38,572 bases of DNA from Phycisphaeraceae bacterium (GTDB lineage Bacteria > Planctomycetota > Phycisphaerae > Phycisphaerales > Zrk34), in assembly GCA_028284925.1 (NCBI GenBank), contig JANQQT010000156.1:1-38572 (forward strand), read 5' to 3'. Under the pieces are notes generated by a model, which was not told where the DNA came from, did not search any database, and worked only from the letters and a program-made list of their open reading frames with translations. A program made the position numbers and the translations under genes. This document shows positions 33,776 to 38,572 of this stretch, piece after piece (the stretch's first letter is position 1; the number at the start of each line of letters is the position of its first letter).

Positions 33776-36436
33776 TTACCCCTCACAATCCCCCTCTGCT
33801 TCATCCTCTTCAATACGCGCCACCGAAATCAACTTATCACCCGCCTTCAGGTTAATCACCCTCACACCCTGTGTCCCACGCCCCGTCTCACGCACACCCT
33901 CCACCTTCGACCGCACAATCATCCCGCTCTCCGAAATCAGCATCATCTCATCGCCCTCCGTCACCGAGATCGCCGACACCACCTCCCCGTTCCGCGCCGT
34001 CGTCTTGATATCCACCCGTCCCTTACCCCCACGATTCTGCGTCCGCGTACTCCCATCCTCCATCTGCACCAGATACTCTCGCATTGCCGTCCGCTTCCCA
34101 TACCCATTCTCGCAGACCGTCAGCAATTCCCTCTCATCATCCGCCACCACCATCGCCACAACACCATCCTTGTCCCGCAGGTTAATCCCCTTCACCCCCG
34201 CCGCCGTACGACCCATCGCCCGCGCATCATTCTCATCAAAACGAATCGCCTGACCCGTCTTCGTACACAGCATCACATCGTCATTCCCACGCGTCAGCCG
34301 CACATCCACCAACCGATCCCCGTCCTTCAGCGTAATCGCAATCAGCCCCGACTTGTTCACATTCTGATAAAGCTTCAAACTCGTCCGCTTCACCAGCCCC
34401 CGCGCCGTCGCAAACACCAGATAATCCTCATGCTTCTCAAAATCCTTCACCGGCAAAAACGCACACACCCGCTCCCCTTCCTTCAGCTCCAGAATATTGA
34501 TAATCGCCCGCCCCCGCGATGTCCGCGAAGCCTGCGGAATCGCAAACACATTTACCTTAAACACACGCCCCGTATTCGTAAAGCATAACAGATTGTCATG
34601 CGTCGAACTCACAAACAGATGTTCCGTAAAGTCCTCATCCTTCGTATCCGCACCGATCACACCCCGACCACCCCGACCCTGCGTCCGGTACGCATCCACT
34701 GGCAACCGTTTGCAGTACCCCTGATGCGAAATCGTCACCACCACATCCTCCACCGGAATCAGATCCGCATCCGCCAGCTCCTCCGCCTCACCATCTTCAA
34801 TCACCGTCCGCCGCGCATCCGCATACTTCTCACGAATCTCAATCGTATCTTCCCGCACAATATCCAGCACCCGCTGCTCATCACTCAAAATCAGCTCATA
34901 CCCCTCAATCTCCTCAATCAACGTCGCATAATCCGCCACCAGCTTCTCAATCTCCAGCGCCACAAGCGAAATCAACTGCATACGACCAATCGCCTCAGCC
35001 TGCGCCCGCGACAATTTCACCATCCCGTCCGCCGATTCATTCGCCTGCTCCAGCATCCTCTGCGGGATCTTCGGCGCCGCCGGATGATCCGCCGGAATCT
35101 GGAACCCGCGCTCCATCAACTTCTCAATCGCCTCATCACGCGTCGCACTCCCCCGAATCAGCTTAATCACTTCATCAATATCACACGATGCGTAAATCAA
35201 CCCCTCCTTCAGATGCGCCTCCTGCTGCGCCTTATGCAGCAAATAACGCGTCCGACGAACAATCACTTCCTTGCGATGGTCAATATAAAGACCAATCAAC
35301 TCCTTCAATCCCAACGTGCGCGGCTGACCCCGCACCAACGCAATATTCATAATGCTGAACGTCGTCTGCAAACTCGTAAAACGCCACAACTGATTCAACA
35401 CCACATTCGGGTCCGCCCCCTTCTTGCACGTCACCACCAGCCGCATCCCATCCCGACCCGAATAATCATTCACATCCGCAATCTCGGTAATCCGCTCCGC
35501 CTTCACCGCCTCCACCACCTGATCAATAATCGTCGTCTTCAGGATCTGGTACGGAATCTCCGTCACCACAATCAGGTCCTTACCGTTCTTCTGCTCCTCA
35601 ATATGCACCTTCCCGCGCACCTGCACCTTCCCGCGACCCGTCGCATACCCGCGCAAGATCCCACTCCGACCCACAATCGAACCGCCCGTCGGAAAATCAG
35701 GCCCAGGCACAATCTGCATCAACTCATCCAGCCCCACCTCAGGCTCATCCACCACCTTCACAATCGCATCACAAATCTCACCCACATTATGCGGTGGCAA
35801 ACTCGTCGCCATGCCCACCGCAATTCCCACACCGCCATTCACCAGCAGGTTCGGAAACTTGCCCGGTAACACCATAGGCTCACGACGCGTGTCATCGTAG
35901 TTCGCCTGAAAATCCACCGTGTCGAGCTTCAAATCCTCCAGCAAATCCATCGCCGGAGCCGCCAGCCGCGCCTCCGTATAACGCATCGCCGCCGGAGGAT
36001 CACCATCAATCGATCCAAAATTACCCTGCGGATCAACCAGCGGACAACGCATACGCCACGGCTGACCCATCCCCACCAATGTCGGATACACCACCGATTC
36101 ACCATGCGGGTGATAGTTACCCGAGGTATCCCCCGCAATCTTCGCGCACTTCCTGTGTTTCGATCGAGGCCCCAGATTCAAATCGTTCATCGCCACCAGA
36201 ATTCGCCTCTGAGAAGGCTTCAAACCATCACGAACATCAGGCAACGCCCGATCCATGATCGTCGACATCGCATACGTCAGATAAGAATCCTGAAGCTCCC
36301 GGACGATCGCAAGGTCCACAATATTACCCTGCGGAACCGTCATTCCCCCGACTTCACCATCCCCGTCCGCACCTTCCCCCTCATCAAAAACCTCTTCAGA
36401 ACCCCCGTCTCCAGACATATTCATATCGTCACTCAT
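33776..36436 (-). CDS. gyrA: DNA gyrase subunit A
   Basis: 886 residues. With GyrB it introduces negative supercoils. SYLTYAMSTIMDRALPDVRD, RRILVAMNDLNLGP, the catalytic Tyr153 in AAMRYTEARL, LPGKFPNLLVNGGVGIAVGM, and six C-terminal beta-pinwheel blades (e.g. GRVFKVNVF, GLVKRTSLKLY, GQAIRFDE, GYGKRTAMREY, GMIVRSKVEGV). The GyrA box QGRGGRG at the start of the C domain marks gyrase rather than ParC. In the quinolone-resistance region HGESVVYPTLVGM keeps Ser114 (E. coli Ser83) but has Pro118 where E. coli has Asp87. The first ~30 residues form an acidic extension before the conserved core. gyrB is not in the window. Confidence 0.96.
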   Translation of the reverse strand: MSDDMNMSGDGGSEEVFDEGEGADGDGEVGGMTVPQGNIVDLAIVRELQDSYLTYAMSTIMDRALPDVRDGLKPSQRRILVAMNDLNLGPRSKHRKCAKIAGDTSGNYHPHGESVVYPTLVGMGQPWRMRCPLVDPQGNFGSIDGDPPAAMRYTEARLAAPAMDLLEDLKLDTVDFQANYDDTRREPMVLPGKFPNLLVNGGVGIAVGMATSLPPHNVGEICDAIVKVVDEPEVGLDELMQIVPGPDFPTGGSIVGRSGILRGYATGRGKVQVRGKVHIEEQKNGKDLIVVTEIPYQILKTTIIDQVVEAVKAERITEIADVNDYSGRDGMRLVVTCKKGADPNVVLNQLWRFTSLQTTFSIMNIALVRGQPRTLGLKELIGLYIDHRKEVIVRRTRYLLHKAQQEAHLKEGLIYASCDIDEVIKLIRGSATRDEAIEKLMERGFQIPADHPAAPKIPQRMLEQANESADGMVKLSRAQAEAIGRMQLISLVALEIEKLVADYATLIEEIEGYELILSDEQRVLDIVREDTIEIREKYADARRTVIEDGEAEELADADLIPVEDVVVTISHQGYCKRLPVDAYRTQGRGGRGVIGADTKDEDFTEHLFVSSTHDNLLCFTNTGRVFKVNVFAIPQASRTSRGRAIINILELKEGERVCAFLPVKDFEKHEDYLVFATARGLVKRTSLKLYQNVNKSGLIAITLKDGDRLVDVRLTRGNDDVMLCTKTGQAIRFDENDARAMGRTAAGVKGINLRDKDGVVAMVVADDERELLTVCENGYGKRTAMREYLVQMEDGSTRTQNRGGKGRVDIKTTARNGEVVSAISVTEGDEMMLISESGMIVRSKVEGVRETGRGTQGVRVINLKAGDKLISVARIEEDEAEGDCEG

Positions 36437-36736
36437 TTAGCTGATTTCTCGTACAGTTTTAACCCCCAAATCCAAGGCCGTAATTCTATCGAAAACCTCA
36501 CTCCATAGCGACCCCCGCACACCGAAAAACACGCACAAATTCCCTAAATTTCACCCCAAAAACGCCCATTTCACGACAAATCTTCTCCCACCCATCCATC
36601 ACCCCCAATTCCCCCCAGATAACCCCCGTTAACCTCCGGAAATTGGCCTACTTCCCATCGCCTGAACCACAAAAAAAAGCCCGACTCGTCCGCGAGCCGG
36701 GCCTGATTCTCCATCAAACGAACCCCCGCATCAACG
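36437..36736. other. 300-nt gap upstream of gyrA
   Basis: It holds the presumed gyrA promoter region on the minus strand and, at its right end, the terminator of the FecR-serpin gene. No convincing -35/-10 pair or small gene was found. The plus strand is C-rich and A-rich with very few G. Confidence 0.45.
36671..36702 (-). terminator. Intrinsic terminator of the FecR-serpin gene
   Basis: On the minus strand GCCCGGCTCG pairs with CGAGTCGGGC (36702-36679) around CGGA, then a run of eight T. It lies about 35 nt past the stop. Confidence 0.9.
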
Positions 36737-38572
36737 TCACTTCTCCAAACTTGGATCCATCACTCGACCCATGAACAAAATCGACCCCGTCGACTTCTCG
36801 CGAATCATATAAACAAACGGTCGATCCGCCTTAAACTCAGGCGTAAAAGGCCTCGTGATCGGCACCGACTTAAGACCAATCACCACCGCCGTAGCCGCCG
36901 CAGCCTCCGTTCCCTTCTCATTCACTTCGATGAACGCCTTATGAAAAACCTGCGTCACATACAAATCAGGCCGACCCGATGCGCTCATCCCCGATAAATC
37001 CGCACGCGATGTAAACAACTCACGCATGCCCATATGCTGCAATGTCTTCGGACTCCCCGCTTCCCCCAACGTGTAACTTGAATCCAATTTGAACTTCGGC
37101 AGATGCAAATGCATCTCTCGCTTCTTCAAACCGCCAACCCATCGGCTTACATTTTCACTCGTCAACTTCTTCTCAAGGTCTGCCAATCCATCCGCCTCAA
37201 CCGGCAACACAATCACCATCGACAGATCATCACCCTTGTAAGAAACCTCCGCCACCTCAAATCCGCCCGCCTTCGGATACAACGCAGGTCTCTCACCCCG
37301 ACGTATCTTAACCGGCGTGGCAAAAAATGAACCATCCGCATTAAACGCCCCATATCGCTCACCCTTCAACCCACGCTTCAACATCATCGCCACATCTTTC
37401 TTCAACCCACTACCCAACGTAAACGCTCGATCCTTCGTATGCTTTGTGTCAAAAGGCGATGCCCACTCCCCTTTGAAATAAATCGCATTCGTCAAAACCA
37501 TTCTGGTCTGACGGGTCACCGACCCCTTGGGAAGCAGATCCTTAATCCGATCCTTCGTCCGCTTCTCCACCCATCCATTAATCCGCTTACGGACGACCTC
37601 CGAGTTTCGGAGAAAATCGACCGGAAACACACCACCCGTTCCATAATGCTTGCTGATCGTATTGATGTACGACTTGCGGAACGGATATGTCTGCTCACCC
37701 CACAACGCATTGGCAACCGCCAACTCATACTGATCCAACTGGCTGTTCAATTCCGCGATTCGCCTGGTGATCGGAACTCCTTTGTCGCCCTCTCGATACA
37801 TCTCCTTCCACTTGCCAGCCTTTCTCAGACGCAGCATCGTCGACTTAATCGTCTCCAGTTCATTCTTCAGCGACTTAATCTCCTTCCGGATCGCCGCCGC
37901 CTTCGCCGGATCCTTCTCACCACCCGTCAATTTCGCGTTCAGCTGCGCCAGCCCCGTATGCATCATCGACGTATGCCACGGAATCAACTGCGCATCTTTA
38001 CCCACACGTCGCGCCACATCCGGAAAACGCAACACCGACCCCATCTCCGCCGCCGTCTTCCCCCGCGCCCCCTCCATCGTCATCGCTAACGCATTGCTTA
38101 CGGAATAAGGCGAAAAGAACATATTCTTCCCGCCATTCTCCTTCGCCAACTGTCGATACAGATCAAACGCAAAATCACTGTTCGCCTTCAACGTAACCTT
38201 CACAGGCGATTTCGCATCCTCAGCGGCAAGCAACGCTCCCTCACCACCCGTCACATTCCCCAGAGAATTCGTCAACGTCACCACACCCGCCAAAACCAGT
38301 ACCCTCGTCAGCTTCTTCATGTCAGTCCCTTTCAATGGATTCTCGTGTGTACCTATCAGCAACTCACCACCCTTCGCCCGCGCTTCACCCGCCCCCGTCT
38401 CAATCACAACTTCCTTGCCACTTCCGCCCGCTTCTCCCGAAAATCGCAAATGAACTTCACCCCGATCCAGACGAACCCGGTAAGGCCCAACGACTTCATA
38501 CTTCGCCTCCCCATACCCCTCAATCTTCCAACCCGCCGCCAATACAACGGAACTGCCCCCCCCATCTCCCCC
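36737..38572 (-). CDS. FecR-domain/serpin fusion protein (5' partial)
   Basis: The frame is open to the window edge, so the N-terminus is missing. The visible first ~105 residues read as a FecR domain: YEVVGPYRVRLDRGEVHLRF, VVIETGAGEARAKGGELLIG, then TRVLVLAGVVTLTNSLGNVT and GEGALLAAE, the usual FecR order. A complete serpin follows: SDFAFDLYRQLAKENGGKNM, FFSPYSVSNALAMTMEGARG, VLTNAIYFKGEWASPFD, VFHKAFIEVNEKGTEAAAAT (hinge) and RPFVYMIREKSTGSILFMGR. Between helices lies a ~65-residue Lys/Glu-rich, coiled-coil-like insert (GGEKDPAKAAAIRKEIKSLK...). Counting from the hinge gives P1-P1' as Lys-Ser, so trypsin-like proteases are the predicted targets. ATG 38320 (MKKLTRVLVLAGVV) has a ribosome-binding-like GGGA and resembles a signal peptide, but it falls inside the FecR pattern. 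Confidence 0.8.
   Translation of the reverse strand, partial: GGDGGGSSVVLAAGWKIEGYGEAKYEVVGPYRVRLDRGEVHLRFSGEAGGSGKEVVIETGAGEARAKGGELLIGTHENPLKGTDMKKLTRVLVLAGVVTLTNSLGNVTGGEGALLAAEDAKSPVKVTLKANSDFAFDLYRQLAKENGGKNMFFSPYSVSNALAMTMEGARGKTAAEMGSVLRFPDVARRVGKDAQLIPWHTSMMHTGLAQLNAKLTGGEKDPAKAAAIRKEIKSLKNELETIKSTMLRLRKAGKWKEMYREGDKGVPITRRIAELNSQLDQYELAVANALWGEQTYPFRKSYINTISKHYGTGGVFPVDFLRNSEVVRKRINGWVEKRTKDRIKDLLPKGSVTRQTRMVLTNAIYFKGEWASPFDTKHTKDRAFTLGSGLKKDVAMMLKRGLKGERYGAFNADGSFFATPVKIRRGERPALYPKAGGFEVAEVSYKGDDLSMVIVLPVEADGLADLEKKLTSENVSRWVGGLKKREMHLHLPKFKLDSSYTLGEAGSPKTLQHMGMRELFTSRADLSGMSASGRPDLYVTQVFHKAFIEVNEKGTEAAAATAVVIGLKSVPITRPFTPEFKADRPFVYMIREKSTGSILFMGRVMDPSLEK

Noticed and set aside
34598..35869. 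423-codon plus-strand frame inside gyrA
   Set aside because: Arg/His/Leu/Asn-rich shadow created by the G-poor plus strand; gyrA on the other strand is unmistakable.
38258..38320. MKKLTRVLVLAGVV as the signal peptide of a free-standing serpin
   Set aside because: The same residues fit the late strands of a FecR domain that is continuous in frame with upstream FecR-like sequence; an internal start cannot be excluded.
1..38572. CRISPR arrays, insertion sequences, tRNA or rRNA genes
   Set aside because: No regularly spaced direct repeats of CRISPR length, no transposase-like protein with terminal repeats, and no tRNA cloverleaf or rRNA segment was recognised on either strand.

Overview
The window looks like a chromosomal segment of a Planctomycetota bacterium, most likely Phycisphaerae-like. 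The taxonomic signals are a 75-residue 'small basic protein' of the family shared by Planctomycetes and Verrucomicrobia, a secreted protein that combines dockerin-type repeats with a PEP-CTERM tail, a formylglycine-type sulfatase, a FecR domain fused to an effector domain, and a lysine-rich secreted cysteine protein of planctomycete style. The placement is inferred from these families; no search was run.

Layout. 1-2.8 kb: end of a surface-glycan type cluster (glycosyltransferase, SAM methyltransferase, PhyH-like dioxygenase). 3.1-4.3 kb: secreted lysyl-oxidase-like protein. 4.3-7.6 kb, minus strand: hemC, a tail-anchored hypothetical, glutathione reductase. 7.7-13.9 kb, plus strand: PolX, a secretin-N-domain-like lipoprotein, a single-pass envelope protein, the small basic protein, a class I aminotransferase. 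14.0-16.9 kb, minus strand: mgtE and, upstream of it, a complete retron (reverse transcriptase plus msr-msd RNA). 16.9-18.1 kb: carA. 18.2-20.3 kb: an orphan type III secretion export-gate gene (sctV-like). 20.3-22.3 kb: terminators, a duplicated-domain secreted cysteine protein, a repeat-rich gap and a small zinc-ribbon gene. 22.3-26.6 kb: sulfatase and aconitase, convergent. 26.9-29.7 kb: degenerate receiver protein, groES, groEL. 29.7-31.1 kb: an AT-richer, frameshifted KAP-family NTPase. 31.2-33.1 kb: cstA. 33.2-36.4 kb, minus strand: gyrA, a STAS protein and a 51-residue membrane protein. 36.7 kb to the window end, minus strand: a FecR-serpin fusion that runs off the edge.

Most of the window is housekeeping. 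The most striking accessory element is the retron. Its RT carries the retron signatures NAxxH, YADD and VTG. Directly upstream lies an RNA locus with matching a1/a2 arms, two small msr stem-loops and a perfect 30-bp msd hairpin, preceded by a plausible promoter whose predicted start falls at a1. No effector gene adjoins it. The second accessory element is the KAP NTPase inserted just behind the groEL terminator.

Base composition switches along the window. The plus strand is clearly G-rich at the left (about 0-11 kb) and clearly C-rich at the right (about 20-38 kb), whatever the gene orientation, with the change at about 12-18 kb. This is the polarity expected at a replication terminus.
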